Assembly: GCF_026183735.1 (NCBI RefSeq)
Contig: NZ_JAPFRE010000038.1
Coordinates: 1-64,000 of the forward strand
Length of the DNA: 64,000 nucleotides
Direction: 5' to 3'
From: Alteromonas sp. ASW11-130
GTDB taxonomy: Bacteria; Pseudomonadota; Gammaproteobacteria; Enterobacterales; Alteromonadaceae
The notes under the pieces are model-generated. The model was not told where the DNA came from and searched no databases. It saw nothing but the letters and a program-made list of their open reading frames with translations. The position numbers and the translations under genes are program-made. Positions 17,531-30,141 of the stretch are shown here, one piece after another. Position 1 is the first letter of the stretch. Each line of letters starts with the position of its first letter.

Positions 17531-18442
17531 ATGTATCTTAATTATTTTGGCTTGAACGATAACCCGTTTTCGATTGCACCGAATCCAGATTATCTTTACA
17601 TGAGCCCACGGCATAAAGAAGCGTTGGCACATTTAACTTTTGGTTTACGTGAAAGCGGTGGCTTTGTGATGTTAACCGGTGAGGTGGGGACAGGTAAAAC
17701 AACCGTATCGCGAAAGCTATTGCAGCAGTTACCGGATAATACGCAAGTTGCCATGATTCTCAACCCCACCTTATCAGCTATTGAACTGCTCGCTACAGTG
17801 TGTGATGAGTTGGGAATTGAGTGTGAATCTGATAAAGCCAGCCTGAAATACTTTACCGATCGCATTTTGGCTAAGTTAGCCAATAATCATCACGCCGGAA
17901 TTAATACCGTGCTGATGATTGACGAAGCGCAACATTTGTTACCGGAAGTATTAGAACAACTCCGTCTGTTAACTAATTTGGAAACCAACCGCGAGAAACT
18001 TCTCAAGGTTGTATTGATTGGTCAACCCGAACTGCAACAATTGTTGAAGCGGCCAGAACTACGTCAGCTTTCTCAACGCATTACCGCGCGGTATCATCTA
18101 CTTCCGCTTAATTCAGGCGAAGTGAGTGCTTACGTAGAGCATCGCCTTGGCGTAGCGCAAGGTGACATTAGTTTGTTCAGTAAATCTACCTTAAAAGCGA
18201 TTCATCGGATAACGGCAGGGATACCGCGAGTCATCAATTTACTGTGTGATAGAGCTCTGATGTTATCGTATACCAAACAAAAACCGGTGGTCAGAAAGTC
18301 TATTTTTCTCGCGGCAGCAAAACAGATATTAGGTGACGACGTCGTTGGGCAGCGTTTACGTCATGAGCATACCTTATGGCTTGGCCTCGCTTTCACATCC
18401 GCATTGATCATAGGTTATTTCATGGGGGGCTGGTATGTCTGA
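17531..18442 (+). CDS. gspA: ExeA/GspA-family AAA+ ATPase
   Basis: The 303-residue protein opens with MYLNYFGLNDNPFSIAPNP, the hallmark of ExeA/MshM ATPases. Walker A is GEVGTGKTT (about 49-57), Walker B is VLMIDEAQHL near 135, and sensor regions follow. A single membrane segment close to the C-terminus (LGLAFTSALIIGYFMGG) leaves almost no periplasmic part, so the peptidoglycan-binding domain of Aeromonas ExeA is missing. It overlaps the gspB-like gene by eight bases. In Aeromonas, ExeAB helps insert the secretin of the type II secretion system through peptidoglycan. No other gsp genes are present in the window. Confidence 0.82.
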   Translation: MYLNYFGLNDNPFSIAPNPDYLYMSPRHKEALAHLTFGLRESGGFVMLTGEVGTGKTTVSRKLLQQLPDNTQVAMILNPTLSAIELLATVCDELGIECESDKASLKYFTDRILAKLANNHHAGINTVLMIDEAQHLLPEVLEQLRLLTNLETNREKLLKVVLIGQPELQQLLKRPELRQLSQRITARYHLLPLNSGEVSAYVEHRLGVAQGDISLFSKSTLKAIHRITAGIPRVINLLCDRALMLSYTKQKPVVRKSIFLAAAKQILGDDVVGQRLRHEHTLWLGLAFTSALIIGYFMGGWYV

Positions 18443-19523
18443 ACGCGTATTGATCGAAAAGCTTCACCCGGGCATGGTGATTACTCGTGTGACCCAACAA
18501 AATGGGCCTGTCGCTATTCAAAAGTCTGGTTTGGTGTCAAGCGACTCTATGGTTCAGGGGTTGGCTGAAATGGGCGTACAAGAAGTAGAGATTGACCCCG
18601 ATTTGACTGTCGAGCTTGCACCCAAGGTGGTGAGTCATCAGACCCAAACCCAAGCGTTGCTCCGAGGACAACATGATACGGCTGCACGGTCAGTTGCTAC
18701 GATGGATAGTGCTATGTCGGATCAATTTAACCGTAGTTTGTTCTTACCTACTGTACAATCTATTCCATCGGTGTGGCAGGTGTACGCGAAAGAAATAGCT
18801 TTGTTTCTGCTTATTATTTTAAGCGGATTGGGGATTGGATTCAGTGCTGGCAGTGCCGAGCGCTGGTGGCCAAATTTAGCTTCTTCATTTTCAACACCCG
18901 ACTCGGTAAGCACCGCAGCTAAAGATAAAGAGGCAATGAACTCCGAAGTCGTGAGCGCTGATATTATAGAAGACTCTGTGGCAAAAAATACGAGTGATAA
19001 TGCGACTCAGCCGTCCGACTCAATAGCGACGAAAGATAAAACCGATGAAGCTCTCGCTGTGCCAACACCCTCCGCAGAGGTGGCAGAAAATGAAGCCGAG
19101 CCCATGATCCCGATAACGAAATCTGAGCCTGCTTATGAAGGCAAAGTATTGAACGAGCCTGTTACAAATAAGGTAGATGTGTCGCCTGAATTGATGGCGA
19201 AGTTTAATGAAGCGGTGGAGTCCTTGGCCTTAGAAAAAGAAAATCAAACAGAAGCGCCAAAGTCTAATGTGAAAGTACATTCCGATGTGCAACGGGTTGA
19301 TCAGTTGCCGGTTAGAATTTTAACACGACTACCAAGCATGAAATTCAGCGCTCACATGTATGCGTCTAATTCGCAAGACCGTTGGGTCAGAGTAAATGGT
19401 AAGCAGTTAGGTGAAGGAGACTGGATATCTGATCGCGTGCAAATAGTTAATATTGAAGGGCAGCGAGTTATACTTAACTTCGAAAATGAATTATTTAGCA
19501 TGGCTGCGTTGACGGATTGGTAG
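18435..19523 (+). CDS. gspB: GspB-like protein with N-terminal DUF3391-type domain
   Basis: Three parts are visible in 362 residues. Residues 1-65 match the DUF3391 domain usually found in front of HD-GYP phosphodiesterases (IEKLHPGMVITRVTQQNGP, then GLV and VEID). A membrane helix lies at about 117-137 (IALFLLIILSGLGIGF), followed by a Ser/Thr/Glu-rich linker (about 150-280). The C-terminal 75 residues form the GspB periplasmic domain (LPVRILTRLPSMKFSAHMYA, SQDRWVRVNGKQLGEGD). The N-terminal domain would be cytoplasmic. The gene is coupled to exeA by an eight-base overlap. The DUF3391 part aligns directly with the first 55 residues of the HD-GYP protein encoded 434 bp downstream on the other strand. 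Confidence 0.8.
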   Translation: MSERVLIEKLHPGMVITRVTQQNGPVAIQKSGLVSSDSMVQGLAEMGVQEVEIDPDLTVELAPKVVSHQTQTQALLRGQHDTAARSVATMDSAMSDQFNRSLFLPTVQSIPSVWQVYAKEIALFLLIILSGLGIGFSAGSAERWWPNLASSFSTPDSVSTAAKDKEAMNSEVVSADIIEDSVAKNTSDNATQPSDSIATKDKTDEALAVPTPSAEVAENEAEPMIPITKSEPAYEGKVLNEPVTNKVDVSPELMAKFNEAVESLALEKENQTEAPKSNVKVHSDVQRVDQLPVRILTRLPSMKFSAHMYASNSQDRWVRVNGKQLGEGDWISDRVQIVNIEGQRVILNFENELFSMAALTDW

Positions 19524-19957
19524 AATAAAACCCACACACTTAGTGCGACAGTGGCTGAACGTTGACAGACCATAGGGGGGAAGCGGCCCAGCAAAGAAGT
19601 CGAGCAAGATGAGAGGTCTTTAAAAGGTAATATATTATATTTACCCCCCGGAAGCGGAAGACATTTACCTTTTGCTACATTGAGGTGAGCGGCTATAGTA
19701 TGCCATCGTCAATACGCGTATTTTAATCAAGCTGCATTCTCTGAAATGAGCATCGCTTTTTTCTCATATCAATAAATATTCTAGAGATCAATCTCTTACA
19801 GATGGAGTTAACTGAATTGACCTTTTATCAGTCGAAGCTCAGGTACCTTACTTATCCCACCCGTGCTAGCCGATTGTGGGTGTGCAAATAATTACAACAA
19901 TATAGATAGTTATCTTCCAGCCCACAATGCTGTGGTAAAACAGTCAGTATCATAAGA
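19524..19957. other. Convergent intergenic stretch, 434 bp
   Basis: The stretch lies between the ends of gspB (plus) and the HD-GYP gene (minus). No ORF with credible composition is seen. An AT-rich near-palindrome GGTAATATATTATATTTACC begins at about 19626. There is no clear G/C stem with T-run for either gene. Confidence 0.4.
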
Positions 19958-21139
19958 TTATCGTTCAGGTATTTGACCTACAAAAACCTCGTGGAAAAAT
20001 TTTGGGAGGTTTAAATTAACATCACCCGGTGTAACACCACTTACTATCTCATCGTGTACCTGGCTTAAATCCATCCGTTTTATCTCGCTGTAGTGTCCAG
20101 AATTAATATTATAGAACGTCATGACTACAGGCTTCATCAAATCCTTTTTACCTAGTTGCGCGACTATACCAAGCTTACCGCTTTTTAATTTAACAAGTGA
20201 GCCTACTGGATGCACGCCTACGCATTGGATAAACTTTTTGATTAAATCCTTGTCGAGATTATCTTGTTGATTCAAGCGCTTTAGCGCCACAGCAGGCGAT
20301 ACCGCTTCCTGAAAAGGACGGTCAGAAATCATGGCATCATACGAGTCAATAATGGCAGCCATACGAGCAAGCTGAGAAATTTCATCATCTTTAAGACCTT
20401 TAGGATAACCACTGCCATCGTTGCGTTCATGATGTTGTTCAATAATGGTCAACACACTTTCAGGGATACCTTCAAATTGTTCAACGAGATCCTTACCTAG
20501 CTTGACGTGAGAGCGTATTACCTCCCATTGTTCTTCTGTCAGTTCGCCTTTACTGGTTCGAAGCTCTTCCGGAATTTGCGCCATTCCTATATCCATCAAC
20601 ATGGCACCCATACAAGCATGGTCAATTTCCTCCTGGCTCATGCCTAAATGGCTGGCGAACATCGCCATCAAAATACTGCAATTGATAGAATGTTCGAGTA
20701 GGTATTCATCAGCGTCTTTAATCATTGTGAGACACAAAAGCGCATTTTGATTTTCAAACACAGAATTGATGATGCTGGTAGATAACTCTGAAACGGGGGT
20801 AAAATCTTTCGGCGCACCCGATTGCAACGCTTTAATTAACTGACTATGTATAGTTAACGCCTGACCATATAAATCATTTGCAGTGGTGATGGATGCACTG
20901 CTAATTGACTTAGCTTTTGGTGATTCAGACTTTTCTTCTTCTGGTAGAACTGTTACCGCTGTTTCAATTTTACTTTTACGAACATCAATTTCGACGACTT
21001 CGATACCTTTTGTGCGTAACTGATCGATGATGGCTTCACTCTTCACCAGTCCTCTAGAGCGAATTGCCATGGCCCCTGACTGTTTAACAACCTGGGTTAC
21101 ATACATACCGGGTTTGAGATCATCGATGTTTACTTGCAT
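19958..21139 (-). CDS. DUF3391 / HD-GYP domain protein with altered HD motif
   Basis: The 393-residue protein has an N-terminal DUF3391 domain (VNIDDLKPGMYVTQVVKQSG), a linker, an HD-GYP domain (about 130-310) and a C-terminal beta region (VGSLVKLKSGKLGIVAQLG). HD-GYP enzymes hydrolyse cyclic di-GMP. The GYP part is intact (HHERNDGSGYPKGL), as is the preceding His (EEQWEVIRSHVKLG). The central HD pair, normally LLHDIGK, reads MLMDIGM here: His is replaced by Met182 and Lys by Met. That His is a metal ligand, so catalysis may be reduced or lost and the protein may act as a c-di-GMP sensor. It lies 124 bp after leuD on the same strand. Confidence 0.85.
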   Translation of the reverse strand: MQVNIDDLKPGMYVTQVVKQSGAMAIRSRGLVKSEAIIDQLRTKGIEVVEIDVRKSKIETAVTVLPEEEKSESPKAKSISSASITTANDLYGQALTIHSQLIKALQSGAPKDFTPVSELSTSIINSVFENQNALLCLTMIKDADEYLLEHSINCSILMAMFASHLGMSQEEIDHACMGAMLMDIGMAQIPEELRTSKGELTEEQWEVIRSHVKLGKDLVEQFEGIPESVLTIIEQHHERNDGSGYPKGLKDDEISQLARMAAIIDSYDAMISDRPFQEAVSPAVALKRLNQQDNLDKDLIKKFIQCVGVHPVGSLVKLKSGKLGIVAQLGKKDLMKPVVMTFYNINSGHYSEIKRMDLSQVHDEIVSGVTPGDVNLNLPKFFHEVFVGQIPER

Positions 21140-21263
21140 TGATTGTCCTTTTATAAGCTGCAGCTGTTATTTGTATAGTAGTTTTAAAAATAATGATTGG
21201 TTCAAATGGAATAGATCCTTTTCTTTTAAATACAGTGTATACCAATTAAAGATTACTGGTGAA

Positions 21264-21872
21264 TTAACTCCAAGCGGGCAAGCGGCGTTCAAACTCCGAA
21301 ATTTCTAAAGTATGTTCCAGTGTTTGTCCTATCGCGTCCAGCCCTTTCAATAGCCTCGTTTTTGCCGGAACGGGTATTTCAAACCCTATTGTGAGTGTTT
21401 CAGAGGTGATTGTTTGAGCGGGCAAATCTATTGTGAAGAGCGAAACAGGCTTAGTAGCAGCGCATTCAAATAGTTTATCTAATGCGTCTTGGGTAAGCGT
21501 GATAGGCAAAATCTGATTGTTGATACAGTTGTTATAAAAGATATCAGCAAAACTAGTGGCGATGATGACTTTAAATCCGTAATCTGCCAATGCCCATGGC
21601 GCATGTTCCCGGCTTGAGCCGCAGCCAAAATTTTCGCGGGCCAGTAGAATGCTGGCATCAGCATATTCAGGTTTATTCAGTATGAAATCAGGGTTTGGCT
21701 GACTGAGATTTCCTTTGATATAACGCCAGTCGTGGAACAGATGTTTTCCATATCCAGTTCGTGTTACGCCAGTTAAAAATTGTTTCGGAATAAGTTGGTC
21801 TGTATCCACATTGGCTTTATCTAATGGACATGCGTTACCAGAATGTATGGTAAAACCATTTATATTTGTCAT
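21264..21872 (-). CDS. leuD: 3-isopropylmalate dehydratase small subunit
   Basis: With LeuC this enzyme isomerises 2-isopropylmalate to 3-isopropylmalate in leucine synthesis. The 202-residue protein shows PLDKANVDTDQLIPKQFL near the N-terminus and the swivel-domain motif LLARENFGCGSSREHAPWAL. The ATG at 21870-21872 follows the leuC stop by three bases; a TTG immediately before it would add one residue. It is the last leu gene; no strong terminator separates it from the HD-GYP gene. Confidence 0.95.
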   Translation of the reverse strand: MTNINGFTIHSGNACPLDKANVDTDQLIPKQFLTGVTRTGYGKHLFHDWRYIKGNLSQPNPDFILNKPEYADASILLARENFGCGSSREHAPWALADYGFKVIIATSFADIFYNNCINNQILPITLTQDALDKLFECAATKPVSLFTIDLPAQTITSETLTIGFEIPVPAKTRLLKGLDAIGQTLEHTLEISEFERRLPAWS

Positions 21873-21875
21873 CAA

Positions 21876-24372
<2,497 letters not shown>

Positions 24373-25941
24373 TTATACTCCTGCTGCCCGTTCTTGTTGA
24401 ATTTTATGCTGGTCAATTTGGTCCGCTACATGAGTATTGTTCAGTACGTAAATTAGCGCCTTAACACCAGCCTCGACTATGTCAGTGGCCAAGCCAATAC
24501 CATGAAAACGGCGGGCTTTATAGGATAGGATGACACTTACCTGAGCGAGAGCATCGGCACCTTGTCCTTTGGAGTCCAATTTAAAATCGACCACTTCTAC
24601 TTCAATATTGCCTAGCATGGTAATAATGGCGTTGAAGGCGGCATCAACCGGGCCATTACCTATCGCTGCGCCAGATTTTTCTTGTTCACCAATTCTAAGA
24701 GTGACAGTGGCGCTTGGTACCACTTCACGGCCAGAACTCGCTTGTAAATAAAGTAGCTGGTAGTAAGCCTGTTCGTGTTTTTGTTGGTCAAAGAAAAGTA
24801 ATGCCTCCAGATCATAGTCATACACTTGACCCTTTTTGTCTGCTAAGTGCAAAAATGCTTGGTATATCGTCTCTAAGTCATATTCAGTGCTCTTATAACC
24901 TAACTCTGTCAAACGATGTTTGATCACGTGGCGACCCGAGCGTGAAGTAAGATTCAGCGAGTTTTTATTAATCCCCACGCTTTCCGGGGTCATAATTTCA
25001 TACGTGTTTTGTGACTTTAAAACACCGTCTTGGTGAATACCGGAAGAATGACTAAATGCGTTGGCTCCCACTATAGCTTTGTTAGCCTGCACTGGCATAT
25101 TGCAAAGTTGACTAACGAGTTTGGAGGTACGGTAAATTTCGTTAGAGCGGATGTTGGTTTCAAGGTCAAAATGGGCCTGACGGGTTTTCAGGATCATGGC
25201 TATTTCTTCTAAGGCAGAATTACCCGCTCTTTCCCCAATTCCATTGATAGTGCATTCCACCTGTCTGGCTCCTTTTTCTATGGCAGCCAACGAATTGGCT
25301 ACCGCGAGCCCCAAATCATTGTGGCAGTGCACAGATATCACGGCTTTGTCTATATTTGGTACGCGATTGAATAGGGTTTCAATGATTCCGCCAAACTCTG
25401 TTGGCGTGGTGTAACCCACCGTGTCAGGAATGTTTACCGTGCTTGCGCCAGCCTGTATAGCGGCCTCAACCATACGGCATAAATAATCGATAGGGGTTCG
25501 CCCAGCGTCTTCGCAGGAAAACTCTACGTCATCAGTATAATGTCGCGCATGCTTCACTGCAGCTACCGCCATTTGTACCACTTCATCCTGTGATTTACGT
25601 AATTTAGCGTTCACATGAATATCCGAAGTGGCGATAAAGGTGTGAATTCGAAAGTGCGAAGCGACGTTTAGCGCTTCACCGCACGCGTCAATATCAGAAG
25701 GAAGGGCTCGTGCTAACCCACAAGGGATTGCATATTTTAATGACTGCGCTATTTTTCTAACCGATGCAAAATCACCGGGGGAGGAGACAGGGAATCCTGC
25801 TTCTATGATATCCACACCTAGCCTTTCCAGCGCAAGGGCGATTTGCAACTTTTCTTTCGTACTTAGACTAGCAGGGAGTGCCTGCTCACCGTCGCGTAAG
25901 GTGGTATCAAAAAACAGTACTTTATCCTTATTCGTTGTCAT
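24373..25941 (-). CDS. leuA: 2-isopropylmalate synthase
   Basis: The enzyme condenses acetyl-CoA with 2-ketoisovalerate, the committed and feedback-inhibited step of leucine synthesis. Motifs: [16 protein letters not shown] at the N-terminus, [18 protein letters not shown] with the metal-binding His residues, and GIHQDGVLK. The last 130 residues are the LeuA allosteric domain, where leucine binds. I choose ATG 25939-25941 (522 residues) because AAGG lies nine bases upstream; an in-frame GTG at 25948-25950 is too close to that site. Expression is controlled by the upstream leader-peptide attenuator. Confidence 0.96.
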   Translation of the reverse strand: MTTNKDKVLFFDTTLRDGEQALPASLSTKEKLQIALALERLGVDIIEAGFPVSSPGDFASVRKIAQSLKYAIPCGLARALPSDIDACGEALNVASHFRIHTFIATSDIHVNAKLRKSQDEVVQMAVAAVKHARHYTDDVEFSCEDAGRTPIDYLCRMVEAAIQAGASTVNIPDTVGYTTPTEFGGIIETLFNRVPNIDKAVISVHCHNDLGLAVANSLAAIEKGARQVECTINGIGERAGNSALEEIAMILKTRQAHFDLETNIRSNEIYRTSKLVSQLCNMPVQANKAIVGANAFSHSSGIHQDGVLKSQNTYEIMTPESVGINKNSLNLTSRSGRHVIKHRLTELGYKSTEYDLETIYQAFLHLADKKGQVYDYDLEALLFFDQQKHEQAYYQLLYLQASSGREVVPSATVTLRIGEQEKSGAAIGNGPVDAAFNAIITMLGNIEVEVVDFKLDSKGQGADALAQVSVILSYKARRFHGIGLATDIVEAGVKALIYVLNNTHVADQIDQHKIQQERAAGV

Positions 25942-25970
25942 CTTCTCCACCCTTTATTTTTTAAGATATA

Positions 25971-25998
25971 AAAAAACCCGTGCGAGGCACGGGTTTTT
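25971..25998 (-). terminator. leu operon attenuator terminator
   Basis: On the minus strand CCCGTGC (25993-25987) pairs with GCACGGG (25983-25977) around the loop CTC, followed by a run of T (25976-25971). It lies between the leader peptide stop and leuA. An identical GCACGGG at 26033-26027, within the last codons of the leader peptide, can pair with the same CCCGTGC arm and prevent the terminator. Confidence 0.88.
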
Positions 25999-26023
25999 GT
26001 GAAACTTGGTTGCTAGTCGCAAT

Positions 26024-26080
26024 CTACCCGTGCAGTCTTGCTGCCGTAATGAGTAGAGTGAGGAGGTTTAGTGTTTTCAT
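26024..26080 (-). CDS. leuL: leu operon leader peptide
   Basis: This 18-residue ORF, MKTLNLLTLLITAARLHG, has six Leu codons, five of them within seven positions (4-10: CTA, CTC, CTC, CTA, CTC), ending in TAG. It is too short for standard gene calling. It starts 30 bases after the predicted -10 element. Its final codons overlap the anti-terminator segment, so a ribosome stalled at the Leu cluster would leave that segment free to pair, while one reaching the stop would cover it and allow termination. This is the classic leucine attenuation arrangement. Confidence 0.88.
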   Translation of the reverse strand: MKTLNLLTLLITAARLHG

Positions 26081-26109
26081 GCAATTTTATATTAACTAGA
26101 CTCGTCTTC

Positions 26110-26138
26110 AATGTAACCAGTGAAAAGAAGTAAGTCAA
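26110..26138 (-). promoter_or_regulatory. Predicted sigma-70 promoter of leuLABCD
   Basis: TTGACT (26138-26133) and TACATT (26115-26110) are separated by exactly 17 bases on the minus strand. Transcription would begin near 26103, giving a leader of about 23 nt before leuL. Confidence 0.6.
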
Positions 26139-26214
26139 CCTTTGTTTACAAGTTGGCATATAGCTAGAACGTATAAGTTAGCAAGAAATATTGACGTAAG
26201 GCTTTGGTTGTGTT

Positions 26215-26889
26215 TTATGGCTTCTTCCGCAAACGAAAATTTGTCCAGTTTATTTCTGTAGAAAGCAACATTTCTCGTAAAGACAGCACGCGTGGTGAAA
26301 TTTTTCCACGGTGATTCCAACTATGTCCGCAGCATGCTGCCTGCATGATAGGTTTTGTCGGTTTAAGCATATGGAGGGTAGTTATTTTCTTGCTGACAGG
26401 ATCGAGAGGATCACCCTCATAGGTAAACCAACCATGCTTATTTAAATGAAGCGTATTATTTTCACGCTGCACTTTATCGACTGAATCTAATTCAATATGT
26501 TGATTATTCAATGAAACGACGCGTACGCCAACCACAAGACCATGCAATGCAAATTTAGAAAACCACGCGATAGATTTTTCGCCATCAACGATTTGGCCTG
26601 GGCATTTACCCGCTTGTTTTGCCTGCCAGGTACCATTATGGCTGTCTATACCTAATGGTGTTTGATTATTTGAAAGGTAGTATGCTACGCGTCGAACGTG
26701 ATGGGATAAACCCCCTAAGCGCCTTTTCAATAAGCTAATATTGGTGGGTCCGCGATGGGCGAGGTTGACTAACTCTCGCTCGTACAATGCATTACAGATC
26801 TCATTGAACTCGGGATGAAGAGAGTGTTGTTCGCGACTATGCGAAAAAAAATCAGATTGAGGTGTGGACTGGTCGTGATCTGACGACAT
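26215..26889 (-). CDS. Hypothetical protein, 224 aa
   Basis: The start is ATG 26889; the upstream TTG would add two residues. The protein is soluble, rich in His and basic residues, with no signal peptide. Near the C-terminus is a short Cys/His cluster, MQAACCGHSWNHRGK, which could bind a metal. The N-terminal third (EFNEICNALYEREL) looks helical and RRLGGLSHHVRRVAYYLS is strongly basic, suggesting nucleic-acid contact, but this is inference. I do not recognise a family. It is a single gene between leuL and eno on the same strand, with no clear ribosome site. Confidence 0.6.
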   Translation of the reverse strand: MSSDHDQSTPQSDFFSHSREQHSLHPEFNEICNALYERELVNLAHRGPTNISLLKRRLGGLSHHVRRVAYYLSNNQTPLGIDSHNGTWQAKQAGKCPGQIVDGEKSIAWFSKFALHGLVVGVRVVSLNNQHIELDSVDKVQRENNTLHLNKHGWFTYEGDPLDPVSKKITTLHMLKPTKPIMQAACCGHSWNHRGKISPRVLSLREMLLSTEINWTNFRLRKKP

Positions 26890-26927
26890 AGGCAAACAGC
26901 GTGATTGGATGTAAACAAGAAGAGTAT

Positions 26928-26949
26928 GCCGATAGCTAACGCTATCGGC
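26928..26949 (-). terminator. Perfect 9-bp hairpin downstream of eno
   Basis: GCCGATAGC (26928-26936) and GCTATCGGC (26941-26949) are perfect complements around a 4-nt loop. On the minus strand the sequence after it is only moderately T-rich (ATACTCTTCTTG), so termination is likely but not certain. It is the best candidate end for the pyrG-eno transcript. Confidence 0.55.
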
Positions 26950-26956
26950 AAGTCCC

Positions 26957-26991
26957 TTTTTACTTTTTACTTTTTACTTTTTACTTTTTAC
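26957..26991. repeat. Five perfect copies of a heptamer TTTTTAC
   Basis: Five head-to-tail TTTTTAC units (35 bp) lie 13 bases beyond the eno stop and before the hairpin, inside the 3' untranslated region. On the eno strand they read GTAAAAA. A tract of this purity is prone to slippage and copy-number change. Confidence 0.9.
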
Positions 26992-27004
26992 TAATCAGAA
27001 TCAA

Positions 27005-28309
<1,305 letters not shown>

Positions 28310-28362
28310 TCAACAAATAATGGGGGAGGTCGACCGGAGGACGACCTTTAGCCCAATTCAGA

Positions 28363-30027
<1,665 letters not shown>

Positions 30028-30083
30028 CTAATTTGTGCGAAATAATTAGCACTTAGACGGCGCAATAGTATACCGAAAGAGTA

Positions 30084-30108
30084 GCAGGCAAACAATCCAT
30101 TTGCCTGC
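30084..30108 (-). terminator. Hairpin downstream of mutS
   Basis: GCAGGCAAA (30084-30092) and TTTGCCTGC (30100-30108) form a perfect 9-bp stem with a 7-nt loop, 34 bases after the mutS stop. The following minus-strand sequence (TACTCTTTCGG) has few T residues, so efficiency is uncertain. Confidence 0.5.
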
Positions 30109-30141
30109 AAGAGATAGTTGATTTTTCGCTTTGCGATAAAT

